Part shown: positions 1-7,433 of the stretch, piece after piece
Numbering within the stretch: position 1 is the stretch's first letter
How the letters are laid out: each line of letters opens with the position of its first letter
NCBI GenBank assembly: GCA_043805315.1
Contig: JAZDID010000132.1
Location: 1-26,515 of the forward strand
Length of the DNA: 26,515 bases
Source: JAHJEM01 sp043805315
Lineage (GTDB): Archaea; Nanobdellota; Nanobdellia; Woesearchaeales; JAHJEM01
Reading direction: 5' to 3'
The notes under the pieces: generated by a model
Database searches by the model: none
The model's input: the letters and a program-made list of their open reading frames with translations, nothing else
What the model was told of the DNA's origin: nothing
Position numbers and translations under genes: made by a program

Positions 1-10
1 AAAGAAGACC

Positions 11-484
11 ATGGATTTCGGCGATATCGAGCCGGACATTGCCAAGTCAAAGCATGCGCCCTTGCATACCCACATTCCTGCAAAGGATTCTGACCTTGCA
101 GAAGAAGCCATGGAGGAAGAGCGGAAGAAAGAGAAGGCCCAGATCTGGCTGCTTATCCTCTTCCTTATTGTGTTCATCTGGCTGGGCATCGCCTTCAGTC
201 CCTACTTGTACCAGCTTGGTGACGCGGTCTTCCCAGTCAAGAAAGAGCAGCAGGAAGACTTCTATGGCTATTGCCTGAGCCAGTTGGACATGCAAAATAC
301 TGGTCTGGACATTGCTGACCAAGAGTACATATGCAGGCATGGTGCAGCGCTTGTCTTCATTGATGAAGTCACTGAAAAGGACTTCAGTCTCCAGTGCAAG
401 GACATCAGCTTTGAAAAAGACAAGAAAGACCGTTGTATAGTCATCTTGTCAGAAGTTCTTGGAGAATATAAGGCGCAAGAATGA
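11..484 (+). CDS. Single-pass membrane protein, unknown function
   Basis: 157 residues. An acidic then charged N-terminal segment (a run of E/K/R at about residues 33-43) precedes one strongly hydrophobic helix (about 44-66). A soluble domain of about 90 residues follows, with four cysteines (two CxxxxxxC-like pairs around 88-108 and 128-142) that could form disulfides outside the cell. I do not recognise a family. It lies tail-to-tail with the minus-strand gene at 506-1213. The upstream region is mostly outside the window, so promoter and operon context cannot be judged. A lineage-specific envelope protein is the likeliest reading. Confidence 0.7.
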   Translation: MDFGDIEPDIAKSKHAPLHTHIPAKDSDLAEEAMEEERKKEKAQIWLLILFLIVFIWLGIAFSPYLYQLGDAVFPVKKEQQEDFYGYCLSQLDMQNTGLDIADQEYICRHGAALVFIDEVTEKDFSLQCKDISFEKDKKDRCIVILSEVLGEYKAQE

Positions 485-505
485 CATTGCTGCAGGTTTC
501 AAAAT

Positions 506-1213
506 CTATATTGTCAGCCAGTTCTTGACAAACTCGATCTCTTTCCCAATATTGTCTTGGTACTTGTGCCAGGACTCAAGGACAATGGGAATGTCGAGCT
601 TCTTAATCGGCTCTGCCTGCGCCAACGCCTCCTCGCTCACCAGGTGGCAAGGCACGTGCTCCTCCTGCTGGTACCAGATGCTCAGGTGGATTGCGAGGAT
701 CCTGCTCTTGAGCTTTTTCACCAGCGCGCCCACTTCTTTCTCAGAGACAGACATGGCGTGGTTGGTGTCAAGAAGGAATTTGAGCTTGGGATATGGCTCC
801 AGGATCTTCTTGATGACTTCTGCATCCTGGTTATACACTCCTCTGTCGTTCTCCATGCAGATAGTCAAGGAGGAATCATCGAATATCGAGAGGTCTTTGA
901 TCGTGTGCAAGTGGAAGACCGCGTACTGTGCATTCACCAGATCATACACCTGCTTCAGCTTGTTCAGCACATCCTTTGTGTAGGCGTCGTTCGAGTAGAG
1001 GAAGTTGACTGGCGCATGGATGCTGACGAATTCCTTTTTCTTGAGTATGCTGAAGCTCTGCTGGCTCAGCCTGAAGTTTTTCAGCTGGTCCAGGAATGAC
1101 AGTCCTATCTCGACGCCATCTACTGGCAGCTTGTCGATGATTTCGATCGCTGTATTGATGTCGTACACGCCTTTTTTCACAAACAAACCAGTATTCAGCA
1201 AGATTTTCTGCAT
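506..1213 (-). CDS. TIM-barrel protein, AP endonuclease family 2 / sugar isomerase-like
   Basis: About 235 residues with the strand-end signatures of the xylose isomerase-like TIM barrel superfamily: VSIHAP, AVFHLH, ICMEND, FLLDTNHA, AIHLS and VLESW. The His, Glu and Asp residues at strand ends are those that bind divalent metals in endonuclease IV and sugar-phosphate isomerases of this fold. At about 235 aa it is shorter than endonuclease IV (about 280), so the substrate may be a sugar or a damaged DNA end. I chose the ATG at 1213: a G-rich GGTGGGGG lies just upstream, and a TATA-like box at 1255-1262 puts transcription start near 1230. An in-frame GTG nine bases upstream is the alternative. 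Transcribed separately from the RDD-SppA cluster behind it. Confidence 0.75.
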   Translation of the reverse strand: MQKILLNTGLFVKKGVYDINTAIEIIDKLPVDGVEIGLSFLDQLKNFRLSQQSFSILKKKEFVSIHAPVNFLYSNDAYTKDVLNKLKQVYDLVNAQYAVFHLHTIKDLSIFDDSSLTICMENDRGVYNQDAEVIKKILEPYPKLKFLLDTNHAMSVSEKEVGALVKKLKSRILAIHLSIWYQQEEHVPCHLVSEEALAQAEPIKKLDIPIVLESWHKYQDNIGKEIEFVKNWLTI

Positions 1214-1254
1214 ATCCCCCACCCACGAGACTGTAAAGGGAAGAGTAAGAGGAG

Positions 1255-1262
1255 TATATAAA
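1255..1262 (-). promoter_or_regulatory. TATA-like box for the TIM-barrel gene
   Basis: TTTATATA on the minus strand, about 42 bp before the chosen ATG. Predicted transcription start is 25 bp downstream, leaving a short leader containing GGTGGGGG. Confidence 0.5.
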
Positions 1263-1282
1263 GTTTGTTGATTTTCCTTTGC

Positions 1283-1483
1283 CTAGGCTTTTTCTGCAGG
1301 TGTCTCGATCTTTTCCAGATAGTTGAGATGCTTGAAAGAATCGAGCGCGCATTCCTTGCAATAGGTCTGGTGCGGCTGGCCTTTCACTGCATAGTGTGCA
1401 GCTGCATTGCAGATGATGCACTTTTTTTTCAAGGCAGAGAGTTTTTTCTCTGCTGTCTTCACCTTGGTGATGATGCTCTTCAT
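1283..1483 (-). CDS. Small zinc-ribbon protein
   Basis: 66 residues. A Lys-rich N-terminus is followed by two CxxC knuckles (KCIIC and YCKEC) 19 residues apart, the spacing of a zinc ribbon. The last 15 residues are polar. No specific family is recognised; nucleic-acid binding or a structural role is possible. It lies about 60 bp downstream of sppA on the same strand with no obvious TATA box between, so it is probably the last gene of the RDD-SppA transcript. Confidence 0.6.
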   Translation of the reverse strand: MKSIITKVKTAEKKLSALKKKCIICNAAAHYAVKGQPHQTYCKECALDSFKHLNYLEKIETPAEKA

Positions 1484-1542
1484 GAACAGGATGCAGTGAG
1501 GAGTGAATGCAGGGATGTGCGTGCAGAGAGGTGCTGTTCTTT

Positions 1543-2502
1543 TCAGGTGTTGATCTGGATAGTGCCTTGTTCTTTTGCCAGGAAATCGGTCATGCCTTTT
1601 CCCATATAAAACGCTTGCCTGGCCTGGAGAGTGGAGAACAGGTCGAAGATGCTCCGCTTTTTCTCGTACACCACGATGCTCACATTCTCCTTTAATACGT
1701 TCTCAATGTAGTGCACGGCCTCTTCCTTGCCTCCCAGCTCATCAACAAGCCCGAGATCCTTTGCTTCGACGCCGAGGTAGAACATGCCTGTCGCGAGCTC
1801 AGCTGTCTGGTTGTAGGTCAAATTCCTATTCTGGCTCACTTCTTGGATGAAATAGACATGGATCTTGTCCAGCTTTTCCTGGAATAATTCCTGTTCGTCC
1901 TTCTGCAATTCCCGATAGGGGATGCCTGCATCCTTGTACTTGCCTGCCACAAGCCTGCGGTAGGTGATGTTGAACCGTGTCAGGAGGTTCGGGAACTCCA
2001 GGTAAGAGCCGATCACGCCGATGCTGCCGGTGATGCTCATCCTGTTTGCGACGATGTGGTCTGTGGATGAGGCAACCCAGTACGCGCCGCTCGCCCCCAC
2101 CTCGCGTATCCATGCTACTGTGGGTTTATCAAGCTCCTTGACTGCCTGCCCGATCTCATCAGAGGCAACGGCACTGCCCCCTGGGCTGTTGATCTCGAAG
2201 ATGACTGCCTTGATGCGCGAGTTCTTCTTGGCTTGTCCGATCGCCTCGATGATCCTGGAGGATGAGGCGCCTTCATCTCCAAAAAAGCTACTCGAGGAGT
2301 CTCCGGTGATTGTCCCCTTGATCGGGATGAGCGCGACATTCCCTGTGCTGAGGTCAACGCTCATCTCCCTGCCGATATTCCCGACTGAGATAATGAACGC
2401 GACGCACGAGCTGATGAGGAATATGCCGAAGAGGATGAGGACTGCATAGATGAAACGGTGCTTTTTCTGCTGTGGCTCTTCATTGATTTTTGGTTTTGTC
2501 AT
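1543..2502 (-). CDS. sppA: Signal peptide peptidase SppA (peptidase family S49)
   Basis: 319 residues, the size of single-domain SppA. A membrane anchor spans about 17-40 after a basic tail. The ClpP/crotonase-fold core carries the S49 signatures: INSPGGS (105-111), the nucleophile Ser138 in GASGAYW, SITGSIGVIGS (156-166), and the general-base Lys in AGKYKDAG (Lys188 or Lys190). In this family the Ser/Lys dyad cleaves leftover signal peptides and other membrane-embedded peptides, with the catalytic domain outside the membrane. It starts 24 bp after the RDD gene and the two are probably cotranscribed. Together with LspA at 4686-5159 it gives this cell a signal-peptide processing set. Confidence 0.93.
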   Translation of the reverse strand: MTKPKINEEPQQKKHRFIYAVLILFGIFLISSCVAFIISVGNIGREMSVDLSTGNVALIPIKGTITGDSSSSFFGDEGASSSRIIEAIGQAKKNSRIKAVIFEINSPGGSAVASDEIGQAVKELDKPTVAWIREVGASGAYWVASSTDHIVANRMSITGSIGVIGSYLEFPNLLTRFNITYRRLVAGKYKDAGIPYRELQKDEQELFQEKLDKIHVYFIQEVSQNRNLTYNQTAELATGMFYLGVEAKDLGLVDELGGKEEAVHYIENVLKENVSIVVYEKKRSIFDLFSTLQARQAFYMGKGMTDFLAKEQGTIQINT

Positions 2503-2526
2503 TGTTCACTCCTTCCACTCCTTCTT

Positions 2527-3015
2527 TCAATCCATCTGGACATACTCGACTGTCCTGGTATTGGTCATGCGTTCGATAAGGCTTTGTTTTCTCAAGTAAA
2601 TATGAATGGGTTCGATGATCCAGAGGATGTAGACTGGAAATACAGGAATGATGAAGATGCTCCGGAAGAGGCTTTTCCAGAATGTCATGTTGCCTTCTGC
2701 ATAGGTCTTCGTGAGCATCATGCCGATAGTCTGCTGGAAGTAATACTGGAAAAGGGTGAAGTAGATCAGTGCGAGGATGATGATGACTGCGAAGATGAAT
2801 CCAATTCCTGGAGGCAGGCCTTGTTCAAAAATGTTCATGTTCTCTGCGAATGTTCCTGCAAAGGTTGTTGAAAAGATGCGGGAAAACGGCATGACTGCAA
2901 TGAATTCCAGCACCAGGAGGTCAATCAGGAGAGAGAGGCCTCTTTTGAACAGGCCAGTATCTTGTATCAGATACCTTTTTCTTGGCAGCTCCATGTTGAG
3001 ATAGCTCGTTTCCAT
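2527..3015 (-). CDS. RDD-family membrane protein
   Basis: 162 residues. After a polar 20-residue start comes KRGLSLLIDLL, the Arg...Asp pairing in the first helix that defines the RDD family. Three to four hydrophobic segments follow (about 29-47, 70-92 and 116-135). QQTIGMMLTKTYA and a terminal SLIERMTNTRTV also match the family pattern. RDD proteins are poorly characterised integral membrane proteins, and a transport role has been proposed for some. First gene of the minus-strand cluster with sppA and the zinc-ribbon gene. Confidence 0.8.
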   Translation of the reverse strand: METSYLNMELPRKRYLIQDTGLFKRGLSLLIDLLVLEFIAVMPFSRIFSTTFAGTFAENMNIFEQGLPPGIGFIFAVIIILALIYFTLFQYYFQQTIGMMLTKTYAEGNMTFWKSLFRSIFIIPVFPVYILWIIEPIHIYLRKQSLIERMTNTRTVEYVQMD

Positions 3016-3049
3016 GATGCGTTTCCCCTGCGTGCATATTCCTGGTGTA

Positions 3050-3057
3050 TTTATAAA
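3050..3057 (-). promoter_or_regulatory. TATA-like box for the RDD-sppA cluster
   Basis: Palindromic TTTATAAA, 35 bp before the RDD start codon. It predicts a leader of about 10-15 nt. Confidence 0.5.
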
Positions 3058-3138
3058 TATTTCGACGGCATGCCTGGACAGGATGGTGCACTCTTGTATA
3101 AAAAAATAGTATGAATTGCCCTGAGAAAATAGCGTAAC

Positions 3139-3147
3139 ATATATAAA
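3139..3147 (+). promoter_or_regulatory. TATA-like box for the aIF1A gene
   Basis: ATATATAAA, centred about 29 bp before the ATG at 3172, consistent with a leaderless or nearly leaderless mRNA. Confidence 0.55.
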
Positions 3148-3171
3148 CAGACCTTTGTTTTTAAATGAGCT

Positions 3172-3519
3172 ATGGGACGAAAAGAAAAGGAAGAATTGGA
3201 GCGCCAGCAGGAGATCCAGGAAGAGATCCGCAGAGTCCGTCTGCCGAAAGGCAATGAGACTTTAGGCATTCTCGAGCAGCGCTTGGGAGGCTCACGGTGC
3301 AGGGTACGCTGCTTGGACGGTCACACGCGCAACTGCAGGATTCCTGGCAGGCTCAAGCGAAGGCTGTGGGTGCGCGAGAATGATATTGTCCTGATCGAGC
3401 CCTGGGAATTCGGCGGTGATGACAAGGGAGACATCATCTTCAAGTACAAGCCAAGCCAGACCATGTGGCTGAAGTCGAATGGCTATTTGGACAAGCTGAA
3501 GGATACAGAGGAGTTCTGA
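3172..3519 (+). CDS. eif1A: Translation initiation factor 1A (aIF1A)
   Basis: 115 residues, the usual archaeal length. A charged N-terminal helix of about 25 residues (rich in Glu, Lys, Arg) precedes the S1/OB-fold core with the family motifs LPKGNETLGILEQRLGGSR, VRCLDGHTRNCRIPG and RRLWVRENDIVLIEPW, then a short acidic C-terminus. aIF1A binds the A-site region of the small ribosomal subunit and helps scanning-like start selection, equivalent to bacterial IF1. Single gene with its own promoter. It is followed by a T-rich stretch and has no cotranscribed partner visible. Confidence 0.96.
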   Translation: MGRKEKEELERQQEIQEEIRRVRLPKGNETLGILEQRLGGSRCRVRCLDGHTRNCRIPGRLKRRLWVRENDIVLIEPWEFGGDDKGDIIFKYKPSQTMWLKSNGYLDKLKDTEEF

Positions 3520-3520
3520 C

Positions 3521-3549
3521 GTTTGTTTTTTTCTGATGTTTGTTTTCTT
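3521..3549 (+). terminator. T-rich archaeal-type terminator after aIF1A
   Basis: Directly after the stop codon, runs of seven (3526-3532) and four thymines are separated by short mixed sequence, without a clear stem. Oligo-T stretches of this kind terminate archaeal RNA polymerase. Confidence 0.5.
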
Positions 3550-3633
3550 ATTATGATCTGTCAAGCTATATGCGCTTTTCTATACTCATTTTTTTCAATT
3601 CTGTCAATGAAATTTTCCGTCACAAACCGCAAA

Positions 3634-3642
3634 CTTTAAATA
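3634..3642 (+). promoter_or_regulatory. TATA-like box for the 3668-4678 gene
   Basis: CTTTAAATA, centred about 30 bp before the ATG at 3668. Predicts a leaderless transcript. Confidence 0.5.
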
Positions 3643-3667
3643 GTATCCACTCTTCAATGGAAAAACT

Positions 3668-4678
3668 ATGGGGGAGCGTGATTATTTCCTGGTGCTGTTT
3701 TTGATGTTCGTGAACTTGCTGCTCACGAATTTCTTCACGTTCTCGTCTACGCTTTTCACGTTCGAGCTCATCATCATCTGCATCCTGCTGGTCTTGAATA
3801 TCGTGTTCATCTTCAGCAGGGACAGGCAGGGTTTCGCCTACCTCTTCTTCGGCCTTTCGATCATCAACAACCTCTACCTGTTCTTTACGCTCTTGGCATT
3901 CCTGCCCATCCTCCTGGTTATCATCAATGTCGTCATCCTGTTCTACCTGTACTCCTTGAGCGCTGTTGAAGCGCTTGTCCTGATGAAAAAAGAGCTCAAG
4001 CCTGGTGTGGAGACAGAAGCGAGGACAGAGGCCGGGACAGAGGCGGGAACAAAGGCAAGGACAGAATCGAGCTTCCATGATGTCGAAGAGGTATTGGAAG
4101 GGACGCGCGTGCAGGAAATGCCAGAAAATGTCTTCCGCTCCCTTGACCTGGAAGAGCTCAAGAACATCAGCAGCCAAGCAATCCCGCGCTCTTTTATGTA
4201 TGCGCCTGAAGAGTCTGAAGTGCAATACCTGAAAGATATCGGCGTGTCCAAGCACAAGCAACGAGCGCCAGAAGAATTATTTGTGGAGAAAAAGCCCGGC
4301 AGGGAATCAGGGATTATGACTGAGCATGAGTTCCTGGAGCAGGAGGAGATGAAGATGGTGAATCAGGAATATATGCATGTTGAGGAATTAGGCCTTCCTG
4401 AAGCCATGGAAAAGCCCCTTCCTCCTAACAAGAAATTCACCTACCAGCTCTACTATGAAGAGCCCAAGCTCACCATGGAATTCAAGCCCATCGAGCACTT
4501 GGAAAAGAAGATCGAGCGCAAGCAGGCAGCAGAGCAGCTACGGAAGAAGCGCGTCAGGGAAATACTGCGAGAAGAGAAAAAGCCGGCTAGGGCAACTGCT
4601 AGGGCAAAGCCTCCGGTTGCAAAAAAGGCTGCACAAAAGGCAGCCAGGCACTCTGTGAGAAAAAAGAAAAGGGCATAA
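3668..4678 (+). CDS. Multi-pass membrane protein with basic, histone-like tail
   Basis: 336 residues of unknown function. The first about 105 residues hold four hydrophobic helices. A low-complexity stretch (residues about 118-132, repeated E/T/A/G/R units) leads to a cytoplasm-like charged region predicted helical or coiled coil (about 250-300). The last 40 residues are Lys/Arg/Ala-rich (AKPPVAKKAAQKAARHSVRK), resembling linker-histone tails or nucleoid-binding tails. I infer a membrane anchor that could touch nucleic acid or an acidic partner, but nothing in the sequence proves this. A long antisense ORF (3620-4261) is only the shadow of this gene. Convergent with lspA. Confidence 0.72.
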   Translation: MGERDYFLVLFLMFVNLLLTNFFTFSSTLFTFELIIICILLVLNIVFIFSRDRQGFAYLFFGLSIINNLYLFFTLLAFLPILLVIINVVILFYLYSLSAVEALVLMKKELKPGVETEARTEAGTEAGTKARTESSFHDVEEVLEGTRVQEMPENVFRSLDLEELKNISSQAIPRSFMYAPEESEVQYLKDIGVSKHKQRAPEELFVEKKPGRESGIMTEHEFLEQEEMKMVNQEYMHVEELGLPEAMEKPLPPNKKFTYQLYYEEPKLTMEFKPIEHLEKKIERKQAAEQLRKKRVREILREEKKPARATARAKPPVAKKAAQKAARHSVRKKKRA

Positions 4679-4685
4679 TCTATAT

Positions 4686-5159
4686 CTATTTCTTTCTCAG
4701 CCAGACAATTCCTAATCCGACAACCCCGACAAAGATGGCACTGTCTGCGATATTGAAGACAGGCCAGAATTTCAGGTCGATGAAGTCAATCACATAGCCG
4801 AGCATAATCCTGTTCAGGAGATTGCCCACAAGCCCTGCTGCGATGAAGGAAAGAGCCAGCTTCTCAGGAAATCTTGCCCGGGGAAAATAGATGATCAAGC
4901 CTGCGAGCACGACGACAGACAGCCAGAGCAGGACTGTCCCGTATGCCTTGAACATGCCGAAGCTTGCGCCAGTGTTCTTGACCAGGTGAAAGGACAGCCA
5001 GCTGAAATCAACTGCGTGCTGCGATGCCAGGAAGTATCGTTTGGTCAGCTGGTCCATGATCAGCAGGATGATAAACAGTGCGATGCAGATGAGAAAATGC
5101 CATAATGAAAAATGTGGCAATGATGTCTTCTTGCCTGACGATTTCTTTCTTGAGGGCAT
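4686..5159 (-). CDS. lspA: Lipoprotein signal peptidase (signal peptidase II)
   Basis: 157 residues with four hydrophobic helices in the spacing of LspA. Family motifs: MDQLTKRYF (35-43), KNTGASFG (61-68), GNLLNRIMLGYVIDFID (112-128) and FNIADSAI (135-142). The two catalytic aspartates of this aspartyl protease are present as Asp125 (VIDF) and Asp139 (NIAD). The non-catalytic Asp of the usual GNLxDR motif is Asn117 here. The enzyme cuts before the lipid-modified Cys of prolipoproteins. LspA is typical of bacteria and found only in some archaea. A candidate substrate with a Cys after its signal segment is encoded at 20962-21417. Start ATG is 25-30 bp after a TATA-like box. Confidence 0.92.
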   Translation of the reverse strand: MPSRKKSSGKKTSLPHFSLWHFLICIALFIILLIMDQLTKRYFLASQHAVDFSWLSFHLVKNTGASFGMFKAYGTVLLWLSVVVLAGLIIYFPRARFPEKLALSFIAAGLVGNLLNRIMLGYVIDFIDLKFWPVFNIADSAIFVGVVGLGIVWLRKK

Positions 5160-5182
5160 GCTTGTTTCAGAAAGAGGTTTTG

Positions 5183-5190
5183 TTTAAATA
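5183..5190 (-). promoter_or_regulatory. TATA-like box for lspA
   Basis: TATTTAAA on the minus strand, about 28 bp from the lspA ATG. Being nearly palindromic it could also work in the plus direction, towards the gene-free stretch 5215-5400. Confidence 0.5.
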
Positions 5191-5214
5191 GTTTGTCCAA
5201 CCACTATTTAATAC

Positions 5215-5356
5215 AGAACGTCCCCACCCTCCACCCCCCTCCAGCCACCCGAGGATGTGCAACAGAATGCTTCGAGGTTGTTGGCAGTTGGCTGGGCTCA
5301 GTGCGCAGTTGTCCCCAACCACCACCCAAGATAGTGCATCAGAATGTGAACCTCTA
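5215..5356. repeat. Gene-free stretch with imperfect direct repeat, G-rich on the minus strand
   Basis: The roughly 220 bp between lspA and the next gene hold no convincing ORF. Two copies of a diverged unit are visible on the plus strand: GTCCCCA, a C/A-rich run (CCACCC), then GTGCAACAGAATG (5257-5269) or GTGCATCAGAATG (5334-5346). The copies are 77 bp apart at that anchor, and the 5' copy has about 10-14 extra bases in its C-rich part. The minus strand is strongly G-rich (5220-5250). Possible explanations are a structured RNA, a small repeated element or a regulatory region. No tRNA, RNase P or SRP RNA signature is apparent. Confidence 0.45.
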
Positions 5357-5408
5357 TGAAACATTGCAATCAGAAAAACACAACGAACTTGACATACTAA
5401 CAATTCTG

Positions 5409-5849
5409 TTACCAATTGAACCGTTTCTGCAGCTGCTGCTTTACTGGAGGCTCAATGCTCTGCTCAGCAATCCGCTCGATCCTGATGACGCGCTGGTTCA
5501 TGCTGTCGAGCTCTGCGCGGATCGTGTCGAGCTTTGAGATGATGAGCTGGACATCCTTGTCAGCAGAAGGGAAGCTCGCTTGTTGGGAAGTGGATGCGGG
5601 AAATGTCTGCTGCTGGGTGGGATAGGTCGGGTGCTGCTGGAATTGGCTGGGATGAAACGGCGGGCTTTCCTGCTGCGAAGGATTGAAGGCAGGGTTTGAC
5701 TCAAAGCTCGGGATGTTTCCCATATTGCCCATGGCGGTCTCATGCTGGTCTCCCAGGTTCATCTCAGGCAGCGGCGCAAGATTGAGGTCTGGAAGCTTTC
5801 CTGGCTCTCCAGCTTTCTTTTCCCCTTTCAAGAAGTCAAGCATTCCCAT
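5409..5849 (-). CDS. Disordered Gln/Pro-rich protein with C-terminal coiled coil
   Basis: 146 residues. The start MGMLDFLKGEKK is a short amphipathic helix. Residues about 20-95 are low-complexity and rich in Pro, Gln, Ser and Phe, certainly disordered. Residues about 96-140 (DVQLIISKLDTIRAELDSMN...) form a clear heptad coiled coil. No family is recognised. Its start overlaps the end of the membrane protein gene upstream by 14 bases, so the two are translated from one mRNA and may act together, perhaps as a soluble partner of that membrane protein (inference). Confidence 0.68.
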   Translation of the reverse strand: MGMLDFLKGEKKAGEPGKLPDLNLAPLPEMNLGDQHETAMGNMGNIPSFESNPAFNPSQQESPPFHPSQFQQHPTYPTQQQTFPASTSQQASFPSADKDVQLIISKLDTIRAELDSMNQRVIRIERIAEQSIEPPVKQQLQKRFNW

Positions 5850-6627
5850 GTTCCTGAGCTGTATTATTTACAGTATTCGTGAGCGCTGCAGTGATGAAGA
5901 AATCAGGGATATACTTGATCGTGGAGAACATGAGTGTCTCCGGGTACACGGTGATGGTTTTGCTCCTGATCCCGCTGATAAGGAAGCTGAGATAGTTATC
6001 CTTCAGGCTTCTGCTGAACAGGGCAGTGAAGAGTATTCCTCTGAGGTTTGCATCGGTGCTGAGCTTCTCAGTCATGCTTTGGTTGAATGCTGTGAAGCTC
6101 ACGTCGTTCTTGATCTCAGGGGCAAGCCCGTCGTAGAGGATCATGCTGAGGGTTTCCCGCGTGTTCTCTGATCCCAAGAGCAGGTTCATCTCTGTCCTGT
6201 TAAGAATAATCCCTACGTCAGTAATGCTCACATTGCTTTCAAGCGCGCCCTCAAAGCTGACCATGTCCATGATGAAGACCTTGTAGTCATTTCCCCTGAG
6301 CTGCTCGAAATTCCGCTCATTGATGAGCTGGGAGTACAATTTCAGATTGTCCTCTTCATAATAATTGACGTCTGAAAAATCTGTGGTCGAAAATCCTGCT
6401 GCCAGCCGGTCATCCTGGACAAGCAGGAATTTCTTGCTCTGGCCCAGGAAGTTATTCTGGAAGTCCTTGGTGTCGAAGTAGACCATCGAGCCCAGCACGA
6501 GGATGAGGATGTTGATGATGATGGCGAGGAAGATCACGACCTTGATCACGCTCTTGATGATCTTGAAGACAAAGCCGATGAGCAGCAGGATGATAATCAC
6601 TAACAGCGTGATATATAAAAAATTCAT
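5836..6627 (-). CDS. Membrane-anchored protein, unknown function
   Basis: 263 residues from the ATG at 6627, chosen because GAGGT lies 5 bases upstream; an in-frame TTG six bases earlier is less likely. Two adjacent hydrophobic helices (about 2-22 and 28-48) anchor a domain of about 200 residues with several Asn-x-Ser/Thr sequons (NVS, NRT, NQS, NNT), consistent with an exposed, possibly glycosylated domain. It resembles no enzyme I recognise. It overlaps the start of the downstream disordered protein by 14 bases on the same strand, indicating an operon. Confidence 0.7.
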   Translation of the reverse strand: MNFLYITLLVIIILLLIGFVFKIIKSVIKVVIFLAIIINILILVLGSMVYFDTKDFQNNFLGQSKKFLLVQDDRLAAGFSTTDFSDVNYYEEDNLKLYSQLINERNFEQLRGNDYKVFIMDMVSFEGALESNVSITDVGIILNRTEMNLLLGSENTRETLSMILYDGLAPEIKNDVSFTAFNQSMTEKLSTDANLRGILFTALFSRSLKDNYLSFLISGIRSKTITVYPETLMFSTIKYIPDFFITAALTNTVNNTAQEHGNA

Positions 6628-6655
6628 GGTCAACCTCTTTTTTTCCTGTTGGGAA

Positions 6656-7390
6656 TCACACTGGGTTCAGTGCTTTATAAATATTTTGCTTCGTATACCT
6701 GCAGCCCTTGCTGAGAGGGCACCTCTGGCATGCAGGCTCTTTCTTGCATATGTCCTTCCCTTGTTGGACAATGAGCGCGTGGTACTCGTTGAAGGCCTTT
6801 GCTTTTTCTCGGTCGGGCATCGGTGAGAATTCCCTTTCCACCTTCTTCCTGATCTCATCATACTCCTCTTCTCCGGTGATGATGCCGATCCGCGAGAAGA
6901 TCCTCCTGGTGTACGCATCAACGACAAAGATGGGTCTCTTGAATGCGTATAACGCAATGGAATCTGCAGTCTCCTTTCCTATCCCCGGTACACCAAGCAG
7001 TACGCGTCTGAGCTCTGATAGAGGTAATTTCTTGAGCTCTCTCAGGGGGTATTCTCTCAGAAACAAGAGCGCGTGCGTGATCTTCTTTGCCTTCTGGTTG
7101 TAATAGCCGGAGCTCTTGATGAGCAATGCGAGTTTTTTCTCAGGAACAGCGTCTAACTTTTCCAGGTCCAGCAGATTGTGCCTGTGCAGATTGATAATCG
7201 CCTTCTCCGCGTTCTTCCAGGAGGTGTTCTGGGTCAATATGCTTCCGACGATGACCTCGAACATCTGCCGCTCGTTTTTCGGTCCTCCGGAATAAGTCGG
7301 TTGTACGCTGTTATGCGGTGTTGTCGGCCACCAGCCTTGCGGGCCGAAACTGGCAGCAAGGAGCGTGTACGCTGTTCTGATTTTTCCCAT
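6656..7390 (-). CDS. Endonuclease III-family DNA glycosylase, MagIII-like
   Basis: 244 residues. The HhH-GPD fold is clear: ILTQNTSWKNAEKAI (51-65), hairpin LLGVPGIGKETADSIALYA (131-149), catalytic Asp158 in FVVDAYTRR, and a C-terminal Cys cluster (Cys215, 221, 224, 230; C-x5-C-x2-C-x5-C) for a 4Fe-4S cluster. In true Nth the hairpin reads GxGRKTA, with the Lys that acts as lyase nucleophile. Here it reads GIGKETA, with Glu at that place. That and FGPQGWWPT (15-23) match the branch containing the 3-methyladenine glycosylase MagIII, so a monofunctional alkyl-base glycosylase is likelier than a thymine-glycol lyase. The ATG at 7390 fits the TATA-like box at 7413-7420; a longer reading to 7456 would overrun that promoter. 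Confidence 0.85.
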   Translation of the reverse strand: MGKIRTAYTLLAASFGPQGWWPTTPHNSVQPTYSGGPKNERQMFEVIVGSILTQNTSWKNAEKAIINLHRHNLLDLEKLDAVPEKKLALLIKSSGYYNQKAKKITHALLFLREYPLRELKKLPLSELRRVLLGVPGIGKETADSIALYAFKRPIFVVDAYTRRIFSRIGIITGEEEYDEIRKKVEREFSPMPDREKAKAFNEYHALIVQQGKDICKKEPACQRCPLSKGCRYTKQNIYKALNPV

Positions 7391-7412
7391 GCAGAAGAAA
7401 ACAGAGATGATG

Positions 7413-7420
7413 TTTAAAAA
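7413..7420 (-). promoter_or_regulatory. TATA-like box for the glycosylase gene
   Basis: TTTTTAAA on the minus strand, 23-30 bp before the ATG at 7390. Predicts a leaderless mRNA and fixes the start. Confidence 0.5.
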
Positions 7421-7433
7421 TGTTGATGAAATC

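Noticed and set aside
3620..4261. 213-residue minus-strand ORF
   Set aside because: Antisense shadow of the membrane protein gene at 3668-4678; composition dominated by complement-of-Leu codons.
5167..5415. 82-residue minus-strand ORF in the lspA upstream region
   Set aside because: Odd composition (Gly/Trp runs translated from the G-rich repeat), no ribosome site, overlaps the end of the next gene and the lspA TATA box.
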